This document shows, piece by piece, positions 26,366 through 35,371 of a stretch of 64,000 bases of DNA. Position 1 is the stretch's first letter, and the number at the start of each line of letters is the position of its first letter. Source of the DNA: CAZFZT01 sp964523675 (GTDB lineage: Bacteria; Planctomycetota; Phycisphaerae; Phycisphaerales; SM1A02); contig CAZFZT010000006.1 in the NCBI GenBank assembly GCA_964523675.1, forward strand, positions 17,815 through 81,814. The letters run 5' to 3'. The position numbers and the translations under genes were made by a program. The notes under the pieces are model-generated. The model was not told the origin of the DNA. It made no database searches and saw only the letters and a program-made list of their open reading frames with translations.

Positions 26366-26890
26366 ATGCCCAGAAAGAAGAAGACCCGTCGCCGCGCCAC
26401 TGCGAAGAAAGCCGGCCGCCCCAGCAGACTGGCGAGTGCATCGCTCGCCGACCTGCGCGCGGAGCTTGAACGCCGGCAAAGCGCGTTGCAAGCGCGGCGT
26501 GACGAGCTCGTTGCTGAACTTGAAGAGATCGATCGCGAAATGGGCTCCGTCGGAACGCCGGTGCGGCGAGGACCAGGAAGGCCGCCCAAGTCGGCGACTG
26601 CAACAGGACGGCGTCCCGGCAGGCCGGCTGGGAAGCGCGGTCCCGGACGTCCTTCAAAGAAGGTCGGCAGGCCGCGCGGTCGCCGTGCTGGCGGAGGCGC
26701 GAGTCTTGTCGAGTCGCTGCACAAGGTTCTCCAGGGTCGCACCATGTCGGTGACGGAAGTCACAGATGCCGTGCAGAAGGCGGGCTATAAGACCAGCAGC
26801 GCGAACTTCAGGACAATTGTCAATCAAGCGCTCACCGCGAATCCAAACAAGTTCAGGAAAGTCGCCCGAGGCCAATACACCTCCAAGTGA
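26366..26890 (+). CDS. AT-hook / HARE-HTH-like DNA-binding protein
   Basis: 174 residues and very basic. The N-terminus (PRKKKTRRRATAKKAGRPSR) leads to a short coiled-coil (about 30-62, LADLRAELERRQSALQARRDEL). A run of AT-hook cores follows (GRPPK, RRPGRPAGKRGPGRPSKK, GRPRGRR, about 72-108). The C-terminal about 60 residues look like a winged helix of the HARE-HTH kind (SLVESLHKVLQGRTMSVTEVTDAV). It is probably a nucleoid-associated protein that binds AT-rich DNA. The ATG at 26366 has AAGGA at a suitable distance. A candidate terminator follows 27 bases after the stop, so it is likely monocistronic. Confidence 0.78.
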   Translation: MPRKKKTRRRATAKKAGRPSRLASASLADLRAELERRQSALQARRDELVAELEEIDREMGSVGTPVRRGPGRPPKSATATGRRPGRPAGKRGPGRPSKKVGRPRGRRAGGGASLVESLHKVLQGRTMSVTEVTDAVQKAGYKTSSANFRTIVNQALTANPNKFRKVARGQYTSK

Positions 26891-26917
26891 TTCGTTTTCC
26901 GATCTTGAATCGCGCAA

Positions 26918-26954
26918 CCCGCCAAATGCTCCTCGCGTGCGGCGGGTATTTTTT
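26918..26954 (+). terminator. Candidate intrinsic terminator
   Basis: Stem CCCGCC (26918-26923) pairs with GGCGGG (26941-26946) across a 17-base loop and is followed by TATTTTTT. The long loop makes it imperfect, but the position just after the AT-hook gene stop fits. Confidence 0.6.
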
Positions 26955-27071
26955 GCGCATTCGATGGCGGCGAACGCGCGTGAACTGCGCGGCCGATAAC
27001 CTCGCCGTAACACGCTGCATCCAGCCACGCCGGAAATCAGCCGATATCTCCAGCGAATGTTTCCGCGCTCA

Positions 27072-27087
27072 CGGTGCGCGGTTTGCA
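27072..27087 (+). promoter_or_regulatory. Sigma-54 promoter candidate for the fliD-fliS operon
   Basis: CGGTGCGCGGTTTGCA: GG at 27073-27074, exactly 10 bases, then GC at 27085-27086, with a good TTTGCA -12 element. The predicted start near 27098 leaves a short leader to the ATG at 27137. It shares the extended pattern GG-n-GCGC-n-GTT-y-GC with two other sites in this window, all before flagellar genes. Confidence 0.8.
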
Positions 27088-27136
27088 TCTGCGCAGTGAT
27101 GCCGCCCACAAATGCCGCGGCAATCTGGAGGTTTCC

Positions 27137-27331
27137 ATGATGAACCCGGACGTGAGCCAGCTCCAACCGATCGGTCCCATGTCCTCTGACATGCATGAGC
27201 AGCATGTGAGAGAGGCGAAACAGCGCTTTCAGCGCGTGCTTGCATCCTGGGCATCAGATCTGCTCATCCTTCGAAGCCGTGGCATGCGCGATGTTGTCTG
27301 GAACTCTGCAGCGCATCGCGAAGCCGCATGA
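27137..27331 (+). CDS. Small hypothetical protein at the head of the fliD operon
   Basis: 64 residues starting MMNPDVSQLQ, with a strong GGAGG (27127-27131) six bases... well spaced before the ATG. It is helical in the middle (EQHVREAKQRFQRVLASWASDLL). I do not recognise the family. It lies between a sigma-54-type promoter and fliD, 41 bases before the latter, so a flagellar role is likely by context. FlaG often sits at this place in other bacteria, but the sequence does not look like FlaG. Confidence 0.65.
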   Translation: MMNPDVSQLQPIGPMSSDMHEQHVREAKQRFQRVLASWASDLLILRSRGMRDVVWNSAAHREAA

Positions 27332-27372
27332 CCTGCGACATCGCAAAGTGATCTCCTCGATTCGAGCAAAAG

Positions 27373-30300
27373 ATGGGAACAATCACCACTGGCATCGGAC
27401 TCATGAGCGGCATTGACACCGCGGCACTGATCGATGCGCTCATCACTTTAGAATCAGGCAGCAAGAACAAACTTCAGAACAGGATCATCACCCTGCAATC
27501 TCAGCAGGCGGCGATGATCGACATCAACGCGAAGCTGCTGAGTTTCAAGAACATTGCGAAGAGTCTCAAGTCGCAATCGATCTTCCAAAGCGCGCAAGCG
27601 ACGAGCAGCAATGAGTCCGTCTTCACTGCGTTTGCCACCAGTCAGGCGCAGCCGGGCTCCTTCTCCTTCACCATTAAACAACTCGCTGCGTTCTCGCAGA
27701 AACTGAGCAAGGGCTTCGCTGACGCAAACACCACACCGGTCGGCCTCGACTTTCTCAGCTTCAACTTCGGCAAGGGAAATATCGATCGCGACCGACTTCT
27801 CTCAGAGCTCAACGGCGGCCAGGGGGTCGCTGCAGGCAAGATCACCATTACGGACAAGGCTGGCGCGACCGCAACGATCGACCTCACGGATGTTACGACA
27901 CTCGGTGAGGCAATCGATCGAATCAACTTGAACAGTCAGGTCGCCGTGCAGGCGCGAATCGACGGCGACCGCCTCGCTATTGATGATCTCTCCGGCGGAG
28001 CAGGCACACTTTCAGTCGCAAGCGTCGGCTCGGCAAGCACCGCTGCTGATCTCGGCATCGCCGGCTCCACCGGCGGCTCGTCACTCACCGGCTCGATCAT
28101 CAACACGCTCGGCGCCTCAAGTTCGCTTGCCTCGCTCAACGACGGCTTGGGCGTCCTCATTCAGAACAACGTGCCTGATCTGCAAATCACCGCACGTGAC
28201 GGCACCACCCATAACATCGACCTTGGCCAAGTCAACTCGCCGATCACGGCGGACACGCTGCTTTCAGAACTCGCCGGCGGCGAGGGCATTACGCTCTCGT
28301 CAGACAACGACAATCCGGACATGAAGTTTGTCGCCCGTGACGGGACGGAGTATGAGGTCAATCTCACCGGCGTCACGACGGTGGGGGGGCTCATCAGCCG
28401 AATCGCGCAGGAAACCTACAACGAGGATGCTGATCAGTCACATATTCAGTTGAGCATCGCTCCCGATGGTAAGCGCCTGATCGTCTCCGATACCATCAGC
28501 GGGGCTGGACCACTTCAGGTTCTTGGAGCGGGGACGAATGGCACAGCCACAGCAAATGATCTTGGCATCCTCAACGAAGCCGGCGCCAACGATGATTCGT
28601 TCACCGGAAGCATCATTCCAAACACCATCAGCATCCCGGCTGCGACCACGATCGGTCAGGTGATCGAGCGCATCACCGAGCAGACCGGCGGCAAAGTGAT
28701 CGCCTCAATCGGTGACGATGGGGTCTCCATCAAACTTACTGATTCAACCGGGGACACCGCCAGCAACCTCATCGTTAAAGCGACGGCAGGCAACACCAAT
28801 GCAGCGGCCGCTCTCGGTCTTCTCACCGACGAGCTTGGCGTTGCGACAGATGCAATCAACGGGCAGCGCCTGGTGGCGCATCTGGGTTCAGTCCTCACGC
28901 GCAATCTCAATGGCGGCGCAGGTCTCGACGGCGCCTCATCGCTGACCCTGACCGACCGCGCTGGAAACAGCGTCATGATCGCAGGCCTCGACGCCTTCGA
29001 TTCACTCAGCCAGATCATCGAACACGTCAATACCGAAGCGGCCGGCGCAGGAGTGGCCATCACCGCCTCGCTGAATCCGTCCGGCACCGGGCTGTTGATG
29101 ACCGATACCTCAGGTGGAGGCGCATCAAATCTGAAAGTCGAAGGCGATGCCGCCGCGGCGCTTGGCATTGAGGCCGATGTCGCAACCAACTCCATCAGCG
29201 GATCAAACCTCAGTCTCAAGTACATCGGCGTCGCGACCAAGCTCAGCAACCTCAATTACGGCAAGGGCATCGGGCAGGGAAGCTTCAAGATCACAGACGG
29301 CTTCGGCAAGACCGCCACGTTCAACATCAATGCCAATCAAAAAACATTGGCGGATGTCGTTCAAGTGATCAACGCCCAGGCCGGCGGCGCCAGCGGCCTT
29401 GCCATTCGAGCCCGGCTCAACGATACCGGCACCGGACTGCTCATTGAATCCGACCTTTCCGACCAGCCGCCCGGCGCAACGCCGTTCGTCGCTCTCAAAG
29501 TTCAAAGCGTCAGCGGCACCACCGCTAAGGATCTTGGCATCCTGGGGCAATCGTCTTCCGTCGAGGACGCCTTCATCGACGGCTCGTACACCAGGACGAT
29601 CGACCTCGATCCATCCGATTCACTCAACAAGGTGGCGCAGAAAATCAACGCAGCGGGGATTCCGCTTACCGCATCTGTCATCAACAGCGGTTCCGGCGCG
29701 AATCCATACCGCTTGAACTTCACGAGCGCGGTCGGAGGTGCGATGGGGGAGATCATCATCGACTCAGGCGGCGTCGATCTTGGGCTAACCACCCTCTCAA
29801 AGGCGCAGGACGCGAAAGTCTTCTTCGGATCACCCGATTCCGGCGGCTTCCTCGTCACGAGCCAGACGAACCAGATCAAGAACGTACTCGACGGCGTGAC
29901 GATTGACCTGCATTCTGTCAGCGCCGATCCCGTCACCGTCACTGTGAGCAAGAACACCGAGTCGATCACCGCAGCGCTCGGCCAATTCGTTGCTGCATTC
30001 AATGAGGTCATCAAGAGCATCGATCAGCACGACTATTACGATCTGGAAAAAGAGGAGCGGGGCGTGCTGCTGGGCAATCCGACAACGTCGCGCGTGCGCA
30101 CCGCACTGATCCGCGCGGTGCGCCAGCAGGCAGAGAACGTTGACACGCAATACCAGTTCCTTCGCGAGGTCGGGATATCAATCGGAAGCGGCGGCGAGCT
30201 GGAGTTCGACGAAGAGAAGTTCACCGCTGCGTACGAAAGTGATCCGGCTGCTGTGGAGAACCTCTTCAGCGCACTCGAAACGGTTACGCAGACAGAGCAG

Positions 30301-30624
30301 GAGATCTCCCCAGGCATCACGGTGCAATCGTCGTCAACGCAATCGCTGATGCGCGGTTTCGGAGCGATCTTCGATGATCTCCTCGATGGGCTCACCAATC
30401 CGGTTGACGGCACGCTCACCCGTGCCGATCAGAATTTCAAAGATCAGATCGCCTTGGTGAATACCCGCATCGCAGCGTTCGAGGAGCGATTGGACGCCAA
30501 GCGCCTGCGCCTGGAGCGGCAATTTACCGCCATGGAAATGGCGCTTTCATCATTACAAGGGCAAGGCAATGCGCTGGCCTCGCTTGCATCGAGTGTACAG
30601 ATGCTGAGTCAGATGCGGCGTTGA
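27373..30624 (+). CDS. fliD: Flagellar filament-capping protein FliD, greatly enlarged
   Basis: 1083 residues, more than twice the usual 450-500. FliD caps the growing filament outside the cell and guides flagellin folding. The N-terminal domain is typical (GIGLMSGIDTAALIDALI, about 4-105). The C-terminal domain begins near residue 800 (SQTNQIKNVLDGVTIDLHSV) and ends in the expected coiled coil (NTRIAAFEERLDAKRLRLER). The extra 650-700 residues consist of about six repeats of flagellin-hook-IN type, each with an L-x-S-E-L/LNGG start, a D-x-x-G-x-x-x-x-x-x-L/I-x-D core, an I-D-x-I-N helix and a LGI end. The ATG is at 27373. It is followed by fliS. Confidence 0.93.
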   Translation: MGTITTGIGLMSGIDTAALIDALITLESGSKNKLQNRIITLQSQQAAMIDINAKLLSFKNIAKSLKSQSIFQSAQATSSNESVFTAFATSQAQPGSFSFTIKQLAAFSQKLSKGFADANTTPVGLDFLSFNFGKGNIDRDRLLSELNGGQGVAAGKITITDKAGATATIDLTDVTTLGEAIDRINLNSQVAVQARIDGDRLAIDDLSGGAGTLSVASVGSASTAADLGIAGSTGGSSLTGSIINTLGASSSLASLNDGLGVLIQNNVPDLQITARDGTTHNIDLGQVNSPITADTLLSELAGGEGITLSSDNDNPDMKFVARDGTEYEVNLTGVTTVGGLISRIAQETYNEDADQSHIQLSIAPDGKRLIVSDTISGAGPLQVLGAGTNGTATANDLGILNEAGANDDSFTGSIIPNTISIPAATTIGQVIERITEQTGGKVIASIGDDGVSIKLTDSTGDTASNLIVKATAGNTNAAAALGLLTDELGVATDAINGQRLVAHLGSVLTRNLNGGAGLDGASSLTLTDRAGNSVMIAGLDAFDSLSQIIEHVNTEAAGAGVAITASLNPSGTGLLMTDTSGGGASNLKVEGDAAAALGIEADVATNSISGSNLSLKYIGVATKLSNLNYGKGIGQGSFKITDGFGKTATFNINANQKTLADVVQVINAQAGGASGLAIRARLNDTGTGLLIESDLSDQPPGATPFVALKVQSVSGTTAKDLGILGQSSSVEDAFIDGSYTRTIDLDPSDSLNKVAQKINAAGIPLTASVINSGSGANPYRLNFTSAVGGAMGEIIIDSGGVDLGLTTLSKAQDAKVFFGSPDSGGFLVTSQTNQIKNVLDGVTIDLHSVSADPVTVTVSKNTESITAALGQFVAAFNEVIKSIDQHDYYDLEKEERGVLLGNPTTSRVRTALIRAVRQQAENVDTQYQFLREVGISIGSGGELEFDEEKFTAAYESDPAAVENLFSALETVTQTEQEISPGITVQSSSTQSLMRGFGAIFDDLLDGLTNPVDGTLTRADQNFKDQIALVNTRIAAFEERLDAKRLRLERQFTAMEMALSSLQGQGNALASLASSVQMLSQMRR

Positions 30625-30666
30625 TCTGTCTCATGTCTCACGGCATCTCGCCCGATAAAGCTCTGC

Positions 30667-31158
30667 ATGAGCACCGCCAAGCCGAAGAACCCTTACTTGC
30701 GTACCCAGGTGATGACCGCCGGGCCGGGTGAACTGCGCCTGATGCTTCTGGATGGCGCGATCCGCTTTGCCGAGCAAGCTAAGCATGCTGTCGCCGCGAA
30801 GGACTTTGAAGCCGCGTACAACGGCTTTGTTCGCGCGCAGGACATCATCATGGAGCTTTTGGGCGCTCTGAGTCCGGAACAAGATCCGGAACTCTACAAG
30901 CGGCTTTCGGGGCTTTATACCTACATCTACCAGCGACTGGTTAGCGCCAGCAGCGAGCGCGAACCTTCGCTCGTCGATGAAGCGATTCAGCTGTTGCAGT
31001 ATGAACGCGAAACATGGTCGCTGGTTCTCAGCAAGCTCGCCTCCGAGAACAAGCGCGCGGGCGCTCTCGAGGCCGTGCCCGAAGAAGCTCCTGCCACGGC
31101 AGTGCCCGATGAACGCGCCAGCCGCCTCGTCGGCGGGCGGGTCAGCGTCAGCGGCTGA
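30667..31158 (+). CDS. fliS: Flagellin export chaperone FliS
   Basis: 163 residues; about the first 125 form the FliS four-helix bundle (NPYLRTQVMTAGPGELRLMLLDGAIRFAEQA, shown by the tandem YLRTQV and PGELRLMLLDGA landmarks). It binds the C-terminus of flagellin in the cytoplasm and prevents early polymerisation. A Pro/Ala/Glu-rich C-terminal tail of about 35 residues is extra. It lies 42 bases after fliD in the same operon and ends 16 bases before the convergent gmd gene. Flagellin itself is not in the window. Confidence 0.93.
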   Translation: MSTAKPKNPYLRTQVMTAGPGELRLMLLDGAIRFAEQAKHAVAAKDFEAAYNGFVRAQDIIMELLGALSPEQDPELYKRLSGLYTYIYQRLVSASSEREPSLVDEAIQLLQYERETWSLVLSKLASENKRAGALEAVPEEAPATAVPDERASRLVGGRVSVSG

Positions 31159-31174
31159 ACCAAGAAGAAGCCCA

Positions 31175-32224
31175 TCAATGATCGTGACCCGACCACGGCG
31201 GCAGGTCGTGGCCGGCGTCGCGCAGCGTCTTCTCACGGCGGGCGAGCTCCATGTCCGCTTCGACCATCATTCGGATGAGATCTTCGATGCTCGTGGTCGG
31301 CTCCCAGCCCAGAACGCGCTTCGCCTTCGATGCATCGCCCTGCAACCGATGAACTTCCGCCGGCCTGAAGTAGCGCGGGTCCACTTCGACATACTTACGC
31401 CAGTCAAGATCAGCGAAGGCGAAGGCAAGTGTGGCGAAATCTCGCACCGACATCATGCGACCTGTGGCTATCACATAGTCATCCGGCTGATCCTGCTGAA
31501 GCATCATCCACATCGCTCGGACATAATCTCCGGCAAAGCCCCAGTCACGCTGCGCATCAAGGTTGCCGAGGTAGAGGCGATCCTGAAGATCAAGTTTGAT
31601 TCGACCGACCGCGCGAGTGATCTTGCGCGTGACGAATGTCTCGCCACGCCGAGGCGACTCGTGATTGAACTGGATTCCGCACGAGCAGTGCATGCCGTAT
31701 GCCTCGCGATAGTTCACCGTCGCCCAGTGAGCGTACAGCTTGCTGCAGGCATAAGGCGAGCGCGGCTGAAATGGCGTTGACTCGGTTTGTGGAAACACCG
31801 GTGCGTGTCCGAACATCTCTGATGTACTGGCCTGGTAGAAACGCACGCGTTTGCCTTCGATCTGTTCATAATCGCGCACCGCTTCCAGCAGGCGGATTGT
31901 TCCCATGGCGACAATGTCCGTCGTGTAGACCGGAAGATCGAAGCTCACGCGCACATGACTTTGCGCAGCGAGGTTGTAGACCTCGTCGGGTTTGACGTCA
32001 CGCAGCAGGTTGCCAAGCGCGCCTGCGTCGGCCAGATCGCCGAAGTGAAGCAATAGTCTGACGTTCTTTTCATGAGGATCCCGATAGAGATGGTCGATCC
32101 TGCGCGTGTTGAAGTTCGACGCACGGCGGATGATGCCATGCACCTCGTAGCCCTTCTCAAGAAGGAACTCCGCAAGGTATGAACCGTCCTGGCCGGTGAT
32201 GCCTGTGATCAACGCGCGGGGCAT
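31175..32224 (-). CDS. gmd: GDP-mannose 4,6-dehydratase
   Basis: 349 residues; an NADP-dependent SDR enzyme that converts GDP-mannose to GDP-4-keto-6-deoxymannose, the first step to GDP-fucose and related deoxysugars. It has GITGQDGSYLAEFL at the N-terminus, the active-site motif YACSKLYAHW (YxxxK), the family segment FNHESPRRGETFVTRK, and RDWGFAGDYVRAMW. The ATG at 32224 starts right at the Rossmann strand. No partner fucose synthase is adjacent, so the pathway continues elsewhere. Probably used for surface glycans or flagellin glycosylation. Confidence 0.94.
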   Translation of the reverse strand: MPRALITGITGQDGSYLAEFLLEKGYEVHGIIRRASNFNTRRIDHLYRDPHEKNVRLLLHFGDLADAGALGNLLRDVKPDEVYNLAAQSHVRVSFDLPVYTTDIVAMGTIRLLEAVRDYEQIEGKRVRFYQASTSEMFGHAPVFPQTESTPFQPRSPYACSKLYAHWATVNYREAYGMHCSCGIQFNHESPRRGETFVTRKITRAVGRIKLDLQDRLYLGNLDAQRDWGFAGDYVRAMWMMLQQDQPDDYVIATGRMMSVRDFATLAFAFADLDWRKYVEVDPRYFRPAEVHRLQGDASKAKRVLGWEPTTSIEDLIRMMVEADMELARREKTLRDAGHDLPPWSGHDH

Positions 32225-32352
32225 GGCTACAGCGTAGCATGGAAGCCGACGCCAGATGGACGCCGATCGGACCGCCGCCGAGGACGCGACGAGCCCGCAC
32301 GGCAAAGCGCTTTCGCCTCTGCCCACTCGGCGATCTGTAGGGCGCACCAGAC

Positions 32353-33435
32353 TTAGAGCGATGCCAATCGCTGGGCTGTATCGCGTTCGATGAGCGCGTC
32401 GATCAACTGTTGCAGATTGCCCGCCATGATCTCGCCCAAGTTGTAGCTTTCCCCGATGCGATGATCGACGACGATGTTCTCCTTCCACCGGTAGGTTCGC
32501 ACTTTTTCAGCCCGGCTGCCCCGGCCGATCATCGCGTTGCGCGTCTCGGCCCGCTGCGCATCGCGCTCCGCTTTCTGCTTTTCATACAACCTTGCCCGCA
32601 GCAGCCGCCATGCCTTCTCGCGGTTCTGCGTCTGACTCTTTGTCTCCTGCATGCGGACTTCAATGCCGGTGGGTTGGTGAATCAAGTGAACGGCCGTGGC
32701 GACTTTGTTGACGTTCTGGCCCCCCGGGCCCTGCGCTGTTGTGATGCTCTCCTTCACATCGTTTGGATCCAGATCAACTTCAACCTCCTCGGGCTCGGGA
32801 AGGACGGCAATGGTGGCGGTTGAGGTGTGCACGCGGCCTTGCGCTTCAGTTGCCGGCACGCGCTTGACCTGATGCGTCCCGCCTTCATAACCCAGGTGCG
32901 CCCAAACGCCTTCGCCGGAGACGTTGAGGACAGCATGCTTGAATCCCCCCATCTCCGCAGGTGACGCCTGGAGCATCTCAACTGACCACTTCTTCTGTGC
33001 TGCAAACCGCTCGTACATCTCCACCAGATCTCCCGCCCAAATGGCTGCCTCATCGCCGCCCACACCTGCGCGAACTTCCACAATCACCGAACCGACCGCC
33101 AGGTCATCCGCCGTCACTAACTGCTTCTGAATGCGCTGCATGAATTCGTCAGCACGCTCCTCAAGGACCGGCAGTTCCTCCCGCGCCAGTGCAATGAGAT
33201 CCGGCTCACCGCCCTCCGCAATCACCGACTGCATCTCCTGGATCTGCCGCTCAGCGTCGCGGTACTTGCGATAGAGTTCGACGAGGCGTTCCAACGAAGC
33301 CCGACGAATCGAGAGCGTGCGCACCTTGCGGTGGTCAGCGAGAACCGCAGGGTCAAGCAGTTCCCGGCCGAGGGACTCGTACTGCGCATCGATCTCGTCG
33401 AGCTTGCGAATAAGATTGGAGGTGGCGGCGGTCAT
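32353..33435 (-). CDS. prfA: Peptide chain release factor 1
   Basis: 360 residues, exactly the family norm. RF1 ends translation at UAA and UAG. The tripeptide anticodon PAT is in KRVPATEAQGRVHTS (about residue 191) and identifies RF1 rather than RF2. The catalytic GGQ is in GPGGQNVNKVATA (about 238). N-terminal coiled-coil helices are followed by the RF domain. Start ATG at 33435. It is usually followed by prmC; here the next gene on the strand is gmd, 128 bases away, so prmC has been separated. Confidence 0.96.
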   Translation of the reverse strand: MTAATSNLIRKLDEIDAQYESLGRELLDPAVLADHRKVRTLSIRRASLERLVELYRKYRDAERQIQEMQSVIAEGGEPDLIALAREELPVLEERADEFMQRIQKQLVTADDLAVGSVIVEVRAGVGGDEAAIWAGDLVEMYERFAAQKKWSVEMLQASPAEMGGFKHAVLNVSGEGVWAHLGYEGGTHQVKRVPATEAQGRVHTSTATIAVLPEPEEVEVDLDPNDVKESITTAQGPGGQNVNKVATAVHLIHQPTGIEVRMQETKSQTQNREKAWRLLRARLYEKQKAERDAQRAETRNAMIGRGSRAEKVRTYRWKENIVVDHRIGESYNLGEIMAGNLQQLIDALIERDTAQRLASL

Positions 33436-33561
33436 CGGAATGAGACGCTGAATCGGGGAGTATCCTATCGCGAAGTCTCCGCATTCAGCGCTCATCCGCA
33501 CTTGCTTCAGTGCGGCATTGGGGAAACCATTTCGCGCCTAGCATTATGAAAGGAGAGCGCC

Positions 33562-34242
33562 ATGACTGAACAGACTCACGGAAATGAGCACAGCGAGCAG
33601 GCAGCGGGTGAAGCTGAACGCATCGCGACAACCGGCGAAAACGTACGAGAACGAATCCGCGAAGCCGTGACTCGTCTGATCCGCGAGCGTCGTCTTACGC
33701 TCGATGAGATGACAACGCTTGGTGGAAGCGTCCTCGACGGCGCGGTGGCAGGCGTGAGAGACCTGGCGCCGCAGGAGCGTGAGAGCGCGCTGCGCCAGGT
33801 CGTTGACGGACTGGCCGACGCATTCGAGCGCACCGCCAATGCGACGCGGCTTGCGATGCAGGAGAGCGCAGCGCGGGGGCAGGCGTTTACGCGTGAAGAA
33901 GTCGACAGAACCGTAAGCGACCTGCGCGAATTGCAAAAGCGCTTCGTCAATGTGCTCACGAGAGTGACGAATCAAGCAGCACGCCAACTCGGCGATCAGG
34001 TTGAGTCGATCAACAGTCATATCCGCAGAACAGCTGAGAGCATTCAGCCGTCGATCGAATCTGCGCTTCGTGTGGCGATGGATCATCCTGTGAAGCTAGC
34101 AGGGGAAACGGCAGCAGCAGGGGTCCGCGCGGTACCCAAGGCCGCCGGCTTGCTTCTGTCCGCAGTCGGCGGACTGTTGCAAGGCGCGGGTGATGCACTT
34201 GCCGGCTCGCGCCATGAAAGCGACCCCCCCGCGAAAGAGTAA
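33562..34242 (+). CDS. Hypothetical helical protein (DUF6781-like)
   Basis: 226 residues with a strong AGGAG before the ATG at 33562. Almost entirely helical: charged amphipathic helices (about 20-160, ERIREAVTRLIRERRLTLDEMTTLGG, then QAFTREEVDRTVSDLRELQ), a possible coiled coil, and a C-terminal glycine/alanine-rich hydrophobic stretch (about 185-215, AAGLLLSAVGGLLQGAGDAL). No signal peptide. The resemblance to DUF6781 is from memory of the fold and helical signature, not a search. It stands alone between prfA and ispE on the opposite strand. Confidence 0.65.
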   Translation: MTEQTHGNEHSEQAAGEAERIATTGENVRERIREAVTRLIRERRLTLDEMTTLGGSVLDGAVAGVRDLAPQERESALRQVVDGLADAFERTANATRLAMQESAARGQAFTREEVDRTVSDLRELQKRFVNVLTRVTNQAARQLGDQVESINSHIRRTAESIQPSIESALRVAMDHPVKLAGETAAAGVRAVPKAAGLLLSAVGGLLQGAGDALAGSRHESDPPAKE

Positions 34243-34293
34243 AGAGCGTCAGTAACGACGTTGCAATCTTTTGCGGGCGGCGCACAACGGCAC

Positions 34294-35220
34294 TTACATC
34301 CGCGGCTCTTGAGCAGGCACTGCGCCTTCATAAGCGCCAACCGCCAATGCCGGTAGATCCAGTTGCGCTTCGACGGCCGCAGCAAGATGTTCCGCATGAA
34401 CCGGGTCATCGCAAATGACGAAGAGCGACGAACCGCTGCCCGAGATGTGCGCCGGCCGCTCCGCAAGCTCACTCAGTCGCCGAACATCTTCTTCAAGCGA
34501 CGGTGCGATGCGCCTCGCCGGAGCAGCAAGATCATTGAACGCGCCTTCGACGCACATGGCGATGTCACGCACCATTGCTCGCACCGCCTCTGCGCGGAAC
34601 TCGTGATCTGGCGGAGCATGTTGGTCGAACATCTGATACACCAGCCCAGTCGGACAACTGGACTTCGGAAAGACGAGGACGGCGTGGAGGTCGGGAAGTT
34701 GCGGCTGCGGCTCGACCGACTCGCCGAACCCTTCGACGATTGCGCTGCCGCCACGCACGAGAAAGGCGACATCTGAGCCGAGCGGCCGCCCGATATCGGC
34801 AAGTTGATCGGTTGAAAGCCCAAGACCAAAGAGCTCATTGAGCCCGCGCAACATCGCAGCTGCATCCGATGAGCCGCCTCCAAGCCCACCGCCGACGGGG
34901 ATGCGTTTCTCGAGTTTGAGCTGTACAGGAAGCGACCGACCGAGCTGCTTCTCCATGGCAAGATGCGCTCGGACCGCAAGATCCTTGGTGATCGACCAAT
35001 TGATGTCGCTACGACGCTTGGCCTCGTCGTGCCAGAGAATCGCATAACGCGACAGCCGATCAGGAGGCAGCCGGGTCAGCAGCAGTTCATCGAAGAGGTC
35101 AACTGCGACCATCCATGAGCAAATGGGATGCAGCCCACTTGGATCATCCGCAGCCGCCCGACCAACCGCCAGCGCAAGATTCAACTTCGCCGGCGCAAGG
35201 ACATGAACCTGTTCATTCAT
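34294..35220 (-). CDS. ispE: 4-diphosphocytidyl-2-C-methyl-D-erythritol kinase
   Basis: 308 residues of the GHMP kinase family, catalysing the ATP-dependent 2-phosphorylation step of the non-mevalonate isoprenoid pathway. It has the N-terminal substrate motif APAKLNLALAVG, the ATP-binding glycine loop IPVGGGLGGGSSDAAA (about 108-122), GSDVAFLVRGGSA, and the C-terminal motif HISGSGSSLF. The ATG at 35220 (MNEQVHV) directly precedes the first conserved strand. It is convergent with the upstream hypothetical gene. Confidence 0.95.
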   Translation of the reverse strand: MNEQVHVLAPAKLNLALAVGRAAADDPSGLHPICSWMVAVDLFDELLLTRLPPDRLSRYAILWHDEAKRRSDINWSITKDLAVRAHLAMEKQLGRSLPVQLKLEKRIPVGGGLGGGSSDAAAMLRGLNELFGLGLSTDQLADIGRPLGSDVAFLVRGGSAIVEGFGESVEPQPQLPDLHAVLVFPKSSCPTGLVYQMFDQHAPPDHEFRAEAVRAMVRDIAMCVEGAFNDLAAPARRIAPSLEEDVRRLSELAERPAHISGSGSSLFVICDDPVHAEHLAAAVEAQLDLPALAVGAYEGAVPAQEPRM

Positions 35221-35371
35221 ACGGGATGAGGATAGCGCGGCGAAGTCGCAGGCGGAATCGACGGCATGCTCAAGGGCCGCCACTGGAGATGGCGCACGTC
35301 CCGCAGCCCACGGCGCGATTCTTCACTTGGATGAAGCCCCCGTCGGGAAGGTGAACGCATCGCCTCCGCTC

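Noticed and set aside
30631..31236. 201-codon minus-strand frame over fliS
   Set aside because: Antisense shadow; fliS is unmistakable on the other strand.
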